In this document: in pieces, positions 8,202 through 16,394 of the stretch
Position numbering within the stretch: position 1 is the first letter of the stretch
Layout of the letters: every line of letters begins with the position of its first letter
Origin: Alteromonas sp. a30
Lineage (GTDB): Bacteria; Pseudomonadota; Gammaproteobacteria; Enterobacterales; Alteromonadaceae
Length of the DNA stretch: 44,756 nt
Assembly: GCF_026788005.1 (NCBI RefSeq)
Contig: NZ_JABEPE010000025.1
Span: 1 to 44,756, forward strand
Reading direction: 5' to 3'
Program-made: the position numbers and the translations under genes
Notes under the pieces: model-generated
What the model was told of the DNA's origin: nothing
The model's input: only the letters and a program-made list of their open reading frames with translations
Databases searched by the model: none

Positions 8202-9284
8202 CTATTCAGTGACGACAGGTTGAGAAGGTTTGAACTCTTCAATTTGCGCACCCGTTTGAAAAAACTGTAATGCTTTTTCCAAAGTTGGGGTGCGGTATTG
8301 GTCTTGCTCCATGAACAACTCGTGTCGCGCTCCGGGAATAACTTCAAAAAGGCAATTTGGCATAGCGCTACAAACGGGTTGATGGGAAGTGTTATCGATA
8401 ATGCTATCGCCCTCTGCTTGGATTAACAGCACTGGTGTTGTGATTTTGTGAGCCTGTTGAAGAATTTTGTCCATTGCAATTAAAGCTTGGTCTAGCCAAT
8501 CAACGGTGACGCCTCCAAGGCGCGAAGCGGGATATTCTTTAAAAACATTATTATGGATGTTGAAGCGGATCTCGCTTTGCACAATATTATTGGTAATAAA
8601 GAATTCATTTGCATAAGGTTTTTGTCCGAAAAAGTACCAAGGCGTGCGGCTAAATAAGCGATTGATACGCTTAACAACGGAAATAACCTTGCGAGCTTGT
8701 TCTTGGGTAATTGGGCCTGCAATGCCAAACATTGGGGAGCTAAATACAATACGTTGGAAGTCTTTTGGGTATTTTATGGCATAAAGCGCCCCAATAGTGC
8801 TACCCATAGAATGGCACAGCAAAAAGGGAAGGGTTTTACTGTTGGGTAGTACAATGGAGTCGTAGAAGGTTTTGAAGTCTTTAACGTATAAATCGAAATT
8901 TTCGACATAACCTCGTTCTGGGTCCTTCAGCATTCTGCCTGATAAGCCTTGTCCACGATGATCAGCGGTAAAGACCGAGTAACCATTTTGATACAAGTCG
9001 TAGAAAAGCTCTTTAAATTTAACCCCTGCTTCGGTTCTGCCGCCGGAAATAACAATACTGCCTTTAGGCGTGGGATGAATGAGGTAGGCAGCAAAAATCT
9101 GAATACCATTTTCCCCTTCAAACCGTGTTTCCACCACATTCTGTTCCCAGAAAGGTTCAATGATATTGGGGAATACTTGAGGTAAATCGTGTTCTTTTGT
9201 GAGATAAATGGATGAGGTCATTGCACTAGCCGTATCGAAAAATTCTACACAGATTATAAAAGCTATACCGATAAAATGCTTCAT
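8202..9284 (-). CDS. PldB-like lysophospholipase / alpha-beta hydrolase with signal peptide
   Basis: A serine hydrolase of the alpha/beta fold, most like lysophospholipase L2 (PldB). It shares DHRGQGLSGRML, a DPERGYVENF block, the nucleophile elbow CHSMG (Ser about 159), SPMFGI, LLIQAEGDSIIDN (acid) and GARHELF (His). Unlike cytoplasmic-facing PldB it starts with a clear export signal (MKHFIGIAFIICVEFFDTAS) if the ATG at 9284 is used, so it should act in the periplasm or outside. A longer in-frame start at 9344 would bury that signal and has no binding site. The substrate is probably a lysophospholipid or monoacylglycerol. Confidence 0.8.
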   Translation of the reverse strand: MKHFIGIAFIICVEFFDTASAMTSSIYLTKEHDLPQVFPNIIEPFWEQNVVETRFEGENGIQIFAAYLIHPTPKGSIVISGGRTEAGVKFKELFYDLYQNGYSVFTADHRGQGLSGRMLKDPERGYVENFDLYVKDFKTFYDSIVLPNSKTLPFLLCHSMGSTIGALYAIKYPKDFQRIVFSSPMFGIAGPITQEQARKVISVVKRINRLFSRTPWYFFGQKPYANEFFITNNIVQSEIRFNIHNNVFKEYPASRLGGVTVDWLDQALIAMDKILQQAHKITTPVLLIQAEGDSIIDNTSHQPVCSAMPNCLFEVIPGARHELFMEQDQYRTPTLEKALQFFQTGAQIEEFKPSQPVVTE

Positions 9285-9355
9285 CGCTTTGCCGGATTTT
9301 ATCACATGTTTGACGTTTATCTCGGGCATACACGATGAAGCCATTCGCTAATAGG

Positions 9356-9928
9356 TTATCTGCCGTTAAATACTGGTTGCTGCGGCGTTTTATCGTCTTG
9401 ATTTTCTGCCGCATGGGCTTTGAAATATAAGCCCTCGAATAATGTTTGCCAGCTTAGCCCTTGGTCCTGACTCACTTGCCAAGTTTGTGTGAGTGATGGA
9501 CGCTGACCTTGCGGCGCGACGGCAAGCTTTTCCCAAACAATGCGGTGCATGATGAGCTTGCCGGATTGATCTAAACCTTTACCCCAAAGCGCCATTTTAT
9601 TCTCGCTGAGGTTGCCATCAAGTTGCAATACTAACCCTGTGTTATCGACCCATGTTTGATGCCACTGCTGTGTGGATTGATCAAACGTATTTAAGCTTTT
9701 ACCTTCATATCCATTTGCAGCTACATAATGCTCTTCTAATGCACAACCATTAAGTGAAGGGGAAATAGTATTTGTGCCAGCCACTTCGCCGTTGGCATAC
9801 CGTACTTCCCATTCTCCAACCCAGAAATCAAAGTCGCTGAAGCGCGTGTCATTACAGGCCAATGCAGAAAATGAGCTGAGCAAACTCAACCCGAGAAGGG
9901 ATAATCTGGGGTTCAAAGAAATTAACAT
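9356..9928 (-). CDS. Secreted FDFW-motif protein of unknown function (DUF1579-like)
   Basis: A protein of about 190 aa with a Sec signal (SLLGLSLLSSFSALA, cut before CNDT). The mature start has FSDFDFWVGEWEV, the FDFWxGxW signature of a widespread beta-barrel-like family (DUF1579-type), followed by several Trp-rich strands (WHQTWVDNTG, MALWGKG, HRIVWEK). No catalytic residues are apparent. I start at the ATG at 9928, with AAGGA nine bases upstream; a TTG at 9934 is in frame. It lies 71 bp upstream of the lysophospholipase gene on the same strand, so co-transcription is possible. Confidence 0.65.
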   Translation of the reverse strand: MLISLNPRLSLLGLSLLSSFSALACNDTRFSDFDFWVGEWEVRYANGEVAGTNTISPSLNGCALEEHYVAANGYEGKSLNTFDQSTQQWHQTWVDNTGLVLQLDGNLSENKMALWGKGLDQSGKLIMHRIVWEKLAVAPQGQRPSLTQTWQVSQDQGLSWQTLFEGLYFKAHAAENQDDKTPQQPVFNGR

Positions 9929-10024
9929 ATACAACCATCCTTAAAGTCAATTTACGACTAATTTTGCGGCCCCGAGGTAGGCAGCATATAATCGCCTCTC
10001 TTTTAAAGACTATTACTCGGCGCA

Positions 10025-11497
10025 ATGAAATACAAAGATCTTAGGGACTTTATTAACCAGCTTGAGGAAAAGGGCCTGCTTAAACGCATTTCCCATCCTA
10101 TTTCTACCGAGCTGGAAATGACAGAAATCGCAGACAGAACACTCAGAGCCGGTGGCCCTGCGTTACTGTTCGAAAATCCAATTGGCTACGATATTCCTGT
10201 GCTTGCCAACTTATTCGGAACACCTGAACGTGTGGCGATGGGAATGGGACAAACGTCGGTTTCTGCTTTGCGAGAAGTGGGCGAATTACTGGCATTTTTG
10301 AAAGAGCCAGAGCCACCCAAAGGCTTAAAGGATCTGTGGCAAAAAGTGCCAGTGTTTAAGCAAGTGTTAAATATGCCTGCCAAGGAAGTGAGCAAAGCAC
10401 CGTGTCAGGAGGTGGTACTAACTGGCGATCAGGTTGATTTAACGAAATTGCCGATTCAAAAATGCTGGCCGGGTGATGTTGCTCCATTAATTACGTGGGG
10501 TCTTAGTGTCACACGAGGGCCGCATAAAAAGCGTCAGAATTTAGGGATCTATCGCCAGCAGTTGTTGGGGCCTAATAAGCTTATTATGCGTTGGTTGTCG
10601 CACCGTGGTGGCGCACTGGACTTTAAAGAGTGGTGTGATGAAAACCCCGGTAAGCCTTTTCCTGTATCTGTTGCCTTGGGGGCCGATCCGGCTACCATTT
10701 TAGGGGCTGTTACCCCTGTGCCGGATTCACTATCTGAATTTGCATTTGCTGGCCTTTTACGCGGTGAAAAAACCGAAGTCATTAAATGCTTAAGTAACGA
10801 TTTACAAGTGCCTGCAAGCGCTGAGATAGTGCTTGAAGGTTATATTGACCCAAATGAAACTGCGCCAGAAGGACCTTATGGGGATCATACAGGTTATTAC
10901 AACGAAGTGGACACCTTCCCAGTGTTTACTGTTTCCCATATTACGCACCGTAAAAATCCTATTTATCATTCTACGTATACTGGCCGACCACCAGACGAGC
11001 CCGCGATTCTAGGCGTGGCATTAAACGAGGTTTTTGTTCCGATTTTGCAACGTCAGTTTCCCGAGATAGTGGACTTTTATTTGCCACCAGAAGGCTGTTC
11101 TTACCGGATGGCAATTGTTACTATGAAAAAACAATATCCCGGCCATGCAAAGCGGGTGATGATGGGAGTGTGGTCATTCCTGCGCCAATTCATGTATACA
11201 AAGTTTGTGATTGTGTGTGACGATGACGTCAATGCCAGAGATTGGAACGATGTTATTTGGGCAATGACAACTCGTATGGACCCTGCACGAGATACAACAA
11301 TGGTGGAAAGTACCCCCATTGATTACTTAGATTTCGCCTCTCCAGTATCGGGACTCGGTTCCAAAATGGGGATGGATGCAACAAATAAATGGCCCGGTGA
11401 AACGACTAGAGAGTGGGGTGTTCCCATCGTGATGGATGAGGACATCAAAACAAAGATTGATAACATTTGGGACGAGCTTGGTATTGATACTGAGTAA
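10025..11497 (+). CDS. ubiD: 3-octaprenyl-4-hydroxybenzoate decarboxylase UbiD
   Basis: A prenylated-FMN dependent decarboxylase of ubiquinone synthesis that removes the carboxylate of 3-polyprenyl-4-hydroxybenzoate. At 490 aa it matches E. coli UbiD (497). The N-terminus [20 protein letters not shown], the block NLGIYRQQ, and [19 protein letters not shown] followed by [12 protein letters not shown] are diagnostic. The two Glu of AEIVLE, five apart, correspond to the catalytic Glu pair of the UbiD/Fdc family. The following fre gene supplies reduced flavin, which fits the need of UbiX for FMNH2 to build the cofactor. Confidence 0.97.
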   Translation: MKYKDLRDFINQLEEKGLLKRISHPISTELEMTEIADRTLRAGGPALLFENPIGYDIPVLANLFGTPERVAMGMGQTSVSALREVGELLAFLKEPEPPKGLKDLWQKVPVFKQVLNMPAKEVSKAPCQEVVLTGDQVDLTKLPIQKCWPGDVAPLITWGLSVTRGPHKKRQNLGIYRQQLLGPNKLIMRWLSHRGGALDFKEWCDENPGKPFPVSVALGADPATILGAVTPVPDSLSEFAFAGLLRGEKTEVIKCLSNDLQVPASAEIVLEGYIDPNETAPEGPYGDHTGYYNEVDTFPVFTVSHITHRKNPIYHSTYTGRPPDEPAILGVALNEVFVPILQRQFPEIVDFYLPPEGCSYRMAIVTMKKQYPGHAKRVMMGVWSFLRQFMYTKFVIVCDDDVNARDWNDVIWAMTTRMDPARDTTMVESTPIDYLDFASPVSGLGSKMGMDATNKWPGETTREWGVPIVMDEDIKTKIDNIWDELGIDTE

Positions 11498-11535
11498 CTA
11501 AGCCGCCTGAAAAGAAGCCTAAAGTTGGTATTTAA

Positions 11536-12231
11536 ATGACAGAAATATTGTGTCAGGTAGAAAGTATGGAGCCGTTAACTCCAACTGTTACCGCAGTGAC
11601 CTTAAGACCGAGCGTAGAAGTGAATTTTCATCCCGGTCAATATATTGAAGTGATTATGGCTGAAAATGATCGTCGTGCGTTTTCTATCGCTAATGCACAA
11701 CGAACAGATAATAAAATAGAACTGCACATTGGCGCATCTGAACAAGAGACTCGCTCTTTAGAAGTGCTAGAACGAATGAAAGAAGGTGAAATCTTCATTA
11801 GTTCGCCAAAAGGTGAAGCGTATTTGCGCCGTGAAGATCCGAATCCAATGATTTTGGTTGCGGGGGGAACAGGTTATTCCTATGCACGTTCTATTTTGAA
11901 TGCAGCATTGGAAGGTGCCTCTAATGTGAATGTCACGCTTTACTGGGGAACGCGTTCGCTAAATGATATGTATGAATATCAGTTATTAAGCGATTTAGCG
12001 TTAGAAAATGAGCGATTTACCTTTATTCCCGTAGTGGAAAATGCAGAAGTAGATTGGGTAGGAAAAACTGGCTGGGTACATAAAGCCGTTGTTGCCGACC
12101 ATCAAGACTTAAAAGCCTTTAGCATTTACGTTGCTGGACGTTTTGACATGGCAAAAGTGGCGCGTGATGATTTCTATACGCAAGGGCTTTTGGCAGAAAA
12201 CCTCGTAGGTGATGCTTACGCGTTTATCTAA
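11536..12231 (+). CDS. fre: NAD(P)H-flavin reductase Fre
   Basis: A 231-aa ferredoxin-reductase-fold enzyme that reduces free FMN/FAD/riboflavin with NAD(P)H. Flavin-site motif RAFSIANA (RxFS) lies near residue 48, and the nucleotide motif AGGTGYSYARSIL near residue 110. YWGTRSLNDMYE and the C-terminal YVAGRFDMAKVARDDF are typical of Fre/LuxG. It lies 38 bp after ubiD and is probably in the same transcript, ended by the hairpin at 12265-12304. Confidence 0.95.
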   Translation: MTEILCQVESMEPLTPTVTAVTLRPSVEVNFHPGQYIEVIMAENDRRAFSIANAQRTDNKIELHIGASEQETRSLEVLERMKEGEIFISSPKGEAYLRREDPNPMILVAGGTGYSYARSILNAALEGASNVNVTLYWGTRSLNDMYEYQLLSDLALENERFTFIPVVENAEVDWVGKTGWVHKAVVADHQDLKAFSIYVAGRFDMAKVARDDFYTQGLLAENLVGDAYAFI

Positions 12232-12264
12232 CGCGTTTCATTATATTATCGTCAATCGTTCTAG

Positions 12265-12304
12265 AAAAAAGCGCCGCAAACAGAATTGTTTCCGGCGCTT
12301 TTTT
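12265..12304. terminator. Bidirectional terminator of fre and the desaturase gene
   Basis: A strong stem, AAAAAAGCGCCG and CGGCGCTTTTTT, with A-tract and T-tract on either side. It lies between two convergent genes and should work in both directions. Confidence 0.92.
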
Positions 12305-12335
12305 ATGGGCTTTACGTTTGGTATTTCTGAATTGG

Positions 12336-13244
12336 CTAGGCGATTAAATCTTTCATTAAAACACCATAACCTTGTGTGACCGGATATTGCTGGTAATAGC
12401 CACGTTCAACTAGCAATTTATGTAATTCAGGTAATCGATAACAAGGTACATTGGGTATTAAATGATGTTCAACATGATAGTTAACTTTTGAAGGTGCAAA
12501 AAGCAAACGCTCAGCAAAATTAGCTAGTGTTGTACGAGTGTGAGCTCGTGGATCGCGGTTTAATGCGTCTGGCACTGCGCCATGTTCAGCAGCTTGGCGA
12601 ATGCGTAATACTAGCATGTAGCTAGTGAAAAAGGCCCCAATCCAAAGTGCATAAAGCCACGTTACGTTGAGGCTCCATAACACTGCAACAAACAGCACAT
12701 TTACCATTACACCTTTCACGACGGTTCGATAATGCTGATCGTCCTTTTCCATTAGCCCTGTTTTGTTCAGTATCAATCCCAAAATAAATTTAATCGCGGT
12801 GATACCAAATACATCTCTTCCCACTTTGCGTAAGAAGCTGGCTTTTGATACTGGATAGGCCCTGAAATTAGGGAGATCAGGATCGCGCTCTGTGCCGCTT
12901 AAGCCATGGTGGTGGCTATGTTGTTTAGCGTAATGTTCAGTATTCAAAAATAAGAAGTAAGCAGCAAACCAGTTCCCTGCGAATACGTTAGCTTGACGGC
13001 TTTTAAACAGCAAATGATGCCCTGCATCGTGCATGATAATCGCAAGGTTTAACTGCCGCCCACCGAGCAGAATAATGGCTGCAATAATTGAAATGGGGTT
13101 GGTCCAAAGAACAACCACGGCAAAGATAGCCACGATAGAAAGCCATGCTTTGGCAATCACCCACGCTCCTTGCCATGCATTCTTTTGTGTTAACGATTTT
13201 ACTTCTTCAGGTTTAATGAATTGGCTTAAGGGCGCGGTTTTCAT
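12336..13244 (-). CDS. Membrane fatty acid desaturase
   Basis: An integral membrane di-iron desaturase/hydroxylase of 302 aa. The three histidine boxes are present: HDAGHH (residues 72-77), QHSHHH (108-113) and HVEHH (near 258-262). Hydrophobic stretches at about 28-70 and 170-205 would span the membrane. The third box form (HVEHHLIPNVPCYRLPELH) fits acyl-lipid desaturases, and the regiospecificity is unknown. Such enzymes usually keep membranes fluid in the cold. Its upstream leader carries a strong terminator at 13387-13420 on the same strand, which suggests conditional read-through or an upstream small RNA. Confidence 0.88.
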   Translation of the reverse strand: MKTAPLSQFIKPEEVKSLTQKNAWQGAWVIAKAWLSIVAIFAVVVLWTNPISIIAAIILLGGRQLNLAIIMHDAGHHLLFKSRQANVFAGNWFAAYFLFLNTEHYAKQHSHHHGLSGTERDPDLPNFRAYPVSKASFLRKVGRDVFGITAIKFILGLILNKTGLMEKDDQHYRTVVKGVMVNVLFVAVLWSLNVTWLYALWIGAFFTSYMLVLRIRQAAEHGAVPDALNRDPRAHTRTTLANFAERLLFAPSKVNYHVEHHLIPNVPCYRLPELHKLLVERGYYQQYPVTQGYGVLMKDLIA

Positions 13245-13386
13245 AATTGTATTCTCGTATCAACACGGGTAATCAGATGGATAAATATTGGGCAATTAAC
13301 TTAACTTTAACATAGGAATTTGCGAGAAGGGAGAGGAGATGATTGCAGCAGAGTTGACAACGGTTAAGGGGTTTATGTCGGCAGAT

Positions 13387-13420
13387 AAAAAAAACCCCTA
13401 GGACCAAAGGTTCTAGGGGT
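13387..13420 (-). terminator. Minus-strand intrinsic terminator in the desaturase leader
   Basis: A 12-bp stem (ACCCCTAGGACC / GGTTCTAGGGGT, one G-U pair) with a three-base loop, followed on the minus strand by eight U. There is no T-run on the plus side, so it is directional. No convincing gene lies just upstream on the minus strand; it may end a small RNA or attenuate the desaturase mRNA. Confidence 0.85.
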
Positions 13421-13600
13421 ACAAACAAGAGAATGAAACAATTGCAACCACATTGGAGAACAAAGAATGAAATGGAGGTTTTGCTCAACAATGACACCAA
13501 TACTACAACCCGTTAACTGAATTTCTTAACAACTTAAACTGAACCCTAGTTAAACATGATGATGTCTGTTGTTCTCGCCGAAAAGAATTGAATGTTATGC
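13421..13600 (-). ncRNA. Candidate small RNA or attenuated leader
   Basis: The only reason for this call is the strong directional terminator at 13387-13420 with no open frame of note upstream on the minus strand. The 5' end is not defined by a convincing promoter; the bounds are approximate. It may instead be a long regulated 5' leader of the desaturase gene. Confidence 0.3.
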
Positions 13601-13647
13601 ACAGAAGCTAACGCAACAGTTTTAGGTGTTACGCTTGACAGAGTAAT

Positions 13648-13670
13648 GAAATGTTATAATATAACAGTTC
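13648..13670. promoter_or_regulatory. Zur (zinc uptake regulator) operator
   Basis: A 23-bp near-perfect palindrome, GAAATGTTATA-A-TATAACAGTTC when read in halves, which matches the enterobacterial Zur box almost base for base. It overlaps the presumed -10 region downstream of TTGACA (13635-13640), so Zur-Zn would block transcription of the receptor at 13716. Confidence 0.88.
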
Positions 13671-13715
13671 GATATTTAGTGATGAAAATCATAACTCAAA
13701 TTAGAAATTCTCAGT

Positions 13716-16184
13716 ATGAAAACCAAACACCTCTCGCTTCTTGCTCTAAGCTTTGCGGTTAGCAGTGCGCTAAACGCCGCAACAATCACAGGTAAAGTCA
13801 CTGATACACAAGGTCAACCCGTTGCCGACGCGCAAGTCACCATTGAAGGAACTAATCGCGTTGTTTATACCGATGAAAAGGGTCAATATCGTTTCGAAGA
13901 TGTCGACCCAACTCACGTTCACTTGCACGTTTATTCCACCAAATATATTCATGGTGATAACGATGTAGGCCCTATTCCTGACAACTATGTTTCCAACTTT
14001 GTATTAAAACCAAGCAACATTGAAAACATCGTTATTCGAGCCAATTCTCTAAAAACCTCGGTGCTTGAATCCGTCACACCTGTTTCAGTTTTAAATGCAG
14101 AAATGCTCAGAAAGCAACAAGCGCCAACCCTTGGAGAAACATTAAAATCCACTCCGGGTGTTCACGGCACTTATTTTGGTCCTGTTGCCAGCAGCCCAAT
14201 CATTCGTGGTACTGATGGCCCTCGAGTGAAAATTGTTCAGAACAGTTTGGATGTTTCTGATGCATCACGCATTGGCCCAGATCACAACGTTGCAGTTGAT
14301 GTTGCTTCGGCAGAACAAGTTGAAGTATTACGTGGACCTGCCACGTTGCAATATGGCAGCGGTGCAATTGGTGGTGTAGTCAATATCGTTGATAAGCGTA
14401 TTCCAACTTATGTTCCTAGTGCGTTAGAGGGTGAAGTTGAAGCGCGCTATGAAACGGCAGGCGATGAGCGTTTTGGTAAAGTTGATTTAACCGGTGGCGC
14501 AGGCAATTTTGCATGGCATATCGACGCGTTTGATCGTGATACCGGCGATTACACCATTCCCGGTTTTGCTGAACTCGAGCCTCATGAAGAAGATGAATCT
14601 GGCACGTTAGAAGGAAGCTCCATCAATACTTCCAATTTCACCGCTGGCCTTTCGTATATAACAGATGCGGGTTATTTAGGCTTTGCCGTTCAAGAATTAG
14701 ATAACTTTTATGGTGTACCGGGTCATGGTCATCCGGGAGAAGAAGACGATCACGAGCATGAAGAAGAACATGAGCACGAAGCGTCACTAATGCCAGAAGA
14801 GGAAGAGTCGGTCAATATTGATGTAGATATGTCTCGCTATCAGTTAGCGGGCGAATTGTTCTCGCCATTTGAAGGCATTAACACCATTCAATTAAAAGCG
14901 GCTTATACGGATTATCAGCACGCTGAAATTGAAGAGGGTGCGGTAGGAACAGTTTTCACTAATGAAACCAGTGAAGCGCGCCTCAAAATGCACCATGATG
15001 AAATCAACGGTTGGCATGGTGTTATTGGCTTACATTACAACAATATTGAGTTCTCGGCAGTCGGTGAAGAAGCGTACACGCCTCCTAGCGAAACCGATTC
15101 CTATGCTTTATACATTCTTGAAGAAAAGCGTTTTGAAAATGTCACCGTACAGCTCGGTGGGCGTTTAGAAAGAACCGAGTTAGAAGCCGACCCGTTTAGT
15201 GTTGAGCTTGAGATCTTTGAAGAACATCATGATGAAGATGAGCACGAAGATGAGCACGAAGATGAGCACGAAGATGAGCATGAGCACGCGGTGGAAATCT
15301 TTGAGATTGCAAAGCAAAGCTTCACAAGTTTATCAGTTTCTGCTGGCGCAAATTGGGAATATGCACCCGGTTATTCATTAGCTTTCTCGGTCTCGCGTTC
15401 AGAAAGAGCGCCAAGTCATCAGGAAATGTTCTCTGCGGGAAATCATATTTCAACGCAAAGCTACGACTTAGGTTTGATTTATACGCTCGATGACGAACAT
15501 GTAGAGCTTGATGAGATTGATGTTAAAGAGGAAGTGAGCACTAATATCGATCTGACGTGGAGGAAGTTCACTGGCGACTGGAGCTATACCGCGTCCATTT
15601 TCTATAACCAAGTCGACGACTATATTTATCAAGTCAATACGGGCTTAGTTAGTGTTGCTGAAGCCCATGAGCATGGGGAAGAAGAAGCAGAGCACGAGGA
15701 AGAAGCCGGTCATGAAGAAGAACACGATGAAGCCGGTTTCCCCATTTATCGCTTCTATCAAGATGATGCCGACTTATACGGTGTAGAAATGGAAGCCAAA
15801 TACCACATAAACAGCAATTGGCGTGTGAGCTTATTTGGTGATTACATTCGTGCAAAAATCGATTCAGATAACTTGCCTCGTATCCCACCGTTGCGCGTAG
15901 GGTCCGAATTGAGTTATGAAACACAAAATTTCTACGGTGATTTAGAAGTAATTTGGTACGACGACCAAGACGACATTACTGAATTTGAAACCGAAACCGA
16001 CAGCTATACCTTGGTTAATTTGAGCTTGAATTATCAATATCAAACCGAGGGCTTAGATTGGACTTTCTTCACTCGATTAACCAACTTAACGGATGAAGAA
16101 GCCAGAGTTCACAGTTCCTTCCTGAAAGATCGTGCGCCGCTACCTGGTCGAGGGTTGACCATGGGGGTCCGTGCGACGTTTTAA
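13716..16184 (+). CDS. znuD: TonB-dependent zinc receptor (ZnuD-like) with His/Glu-rich loops
   Basis: An outer-membrane receptor of 822 aa. A signal peptide (residues 1-22, cut after LNA) is followed by a carboxypeptidase-regulatory-like beta domain (about 23-105: ITGKVTDTQGQPVADAQVTIEG), a plug (about 110-230: LGETLKSTPGVHG, IIRGTDGPRVKI, VEVLRGPATLQYGSGAIGGVVN) and a 22-strand-type barrel ending in VRATF. Three His/Glu/Asp-rich stretches sit in extracellular-type loops at about 335-358, 502-526 and 648-673. Like Neisseria ZnuD, these probably capture Zn(II). The Zur box just upstream supports zinc import when zinc is scarce. Energy comes from TonB-ExbBD, not in this window. Confidence 0.88.
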   Translation: MKTKHLSLLALSFAVSSALNAATITGKVTDTQGQPVADAQVTIEGTNRVVYTDEKGQYRFEDVDPTHVHLHVYSTKYIHGDNDVGPIPDNYVSNFVLKPSNIENIVIRANSLKTSVLESVTPVSVLNAEMLRKQQAPTLGETLKSTPGVHGTYFGPVASSPIIRGTDGPRVKIVQNSLDVSDASRIGPDHNVAVDVASAEQVEVLRGPATLQYGSGAIGGVVNIVDKRIPTYVPSALEGEVEARYETAGDERFGKVDLTGGAGNFAWHIDAFDRDTGDYTIPGFAELEPHEEDESGTLEGSSINTSNFTAGLSYITDAGYLGFAVQELDNFYGVPGHGHPGEEDDHEHEEEHEHEASLMPEEEESVNIDVDMSRYQLAGELFSPFEGINTIQLKAAYTDYQHAEIEEGAVGTVFTNETSEARLKMHHDEINGWHGVIGLHYNNIEFSAVGEEAYTPPSETDSYALYILEEKRFENVTVQLGGRLERTELEADPFSVELEIFEEHHDEDEHEDEHEDEHEDEHEHAVEIFEIAKQSFTSLSVSAGANWEYAPGYSLAFSVSRSERAPSHQEMFSAGNHISTQSYDLGLIYTLDDEHVELDEIDVKEEVSTNIDLTWRKFTGDWSYTASIFYNQVDDYIYQVNTGLVSVAEAHEHGEEEAEHEEEAGHEEEHDEAGFPIYRFYQDDADLYGVEMEAKYHINSNWRVSLFGDYIRAKIDSDNLPRIPPLRVGSELSYETQNFYGDLEVIWYDDQDDITEFETETDSYTLVNLSLNYQYQTEGLDWTFFTRLTNLTDEEARVHSSFLKDRAPLPGRGLTMGVRATF
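15230..15288 (+). repeat. 12-bp tandem repeat inside the zinc receptor
   Basis: About four tandem copies of GATGAGCACGAA (Asp-Glu-His-Glu) plus partial units, inside the coding frame. The unit is a multiple of three, so copy-number change would lengthen or shorten a metal-binding loop without frameshift. Confidence 0.85.
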
Positions 16185-16271
16185 GTCTAAAGTTGCGAGA
16201 ATTGGACGGCACAAGGACGTGTTATTTTTTGAGTCGCAATATCCATACTTAAGACAATTTTCAGTACCTAT

Positions 16272-16298
16272 AAAAGCTTGCAACCCCTGCAAGCTTTT
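16272..16298 (+). terminator. Terminator after the zinc receptor
   Basis: A perfect 11-bp stem, AAAAGCTTGCA / TGCAAGCTTTT, with a five-base loop, 88 bp past the stop codon. The T-run is short. Confidence 0.75.
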
Positions 16299-16394
16299 CG
16301 CATTATCCAGCACACAAAACATCACGCTAATACTACGCCATGTAAAGAAGGCGCATAAGGTGATGTAAAACGGATAGTTAGCAAAGGAGATGCT

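Larger units (their letters stand above)
13245..13715. other. Divergent intergenic region, desaturase / zinc receptor
   Basis: This is a 471-bp gene-free region. It contains a minus-strand intrinsic terminator (13387-13420) and, near the receptor gene, a -35-like TTGACA (13635-13640) followed by a Zur operator (13648-13670). A 75-codon minus-strand frame at 13273-13500 runs through the terminator hairpin and looks non-coding. Confidence 0.7.

Noticed and set aside
13273-13500. 75-aa minus-strand frame ahead of the desaturase
   Set aside because: It spans the intrinsic terminator hairpin and its U-run, has no good binding site, and looks like non-coding translation.
15199-15381. Met/Lys/Ser-repeat frame inside the zinc receptor
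   Set aside because: A frame-shifted reading of the 12-bp tandem repeat; the receptor frame is clearly the real one.
15649-15924. 91-aa antisense His/Leu-rich frame
   Set aside because: Antisense shadow of the His/Glu-rich loop of the zinc receptor.
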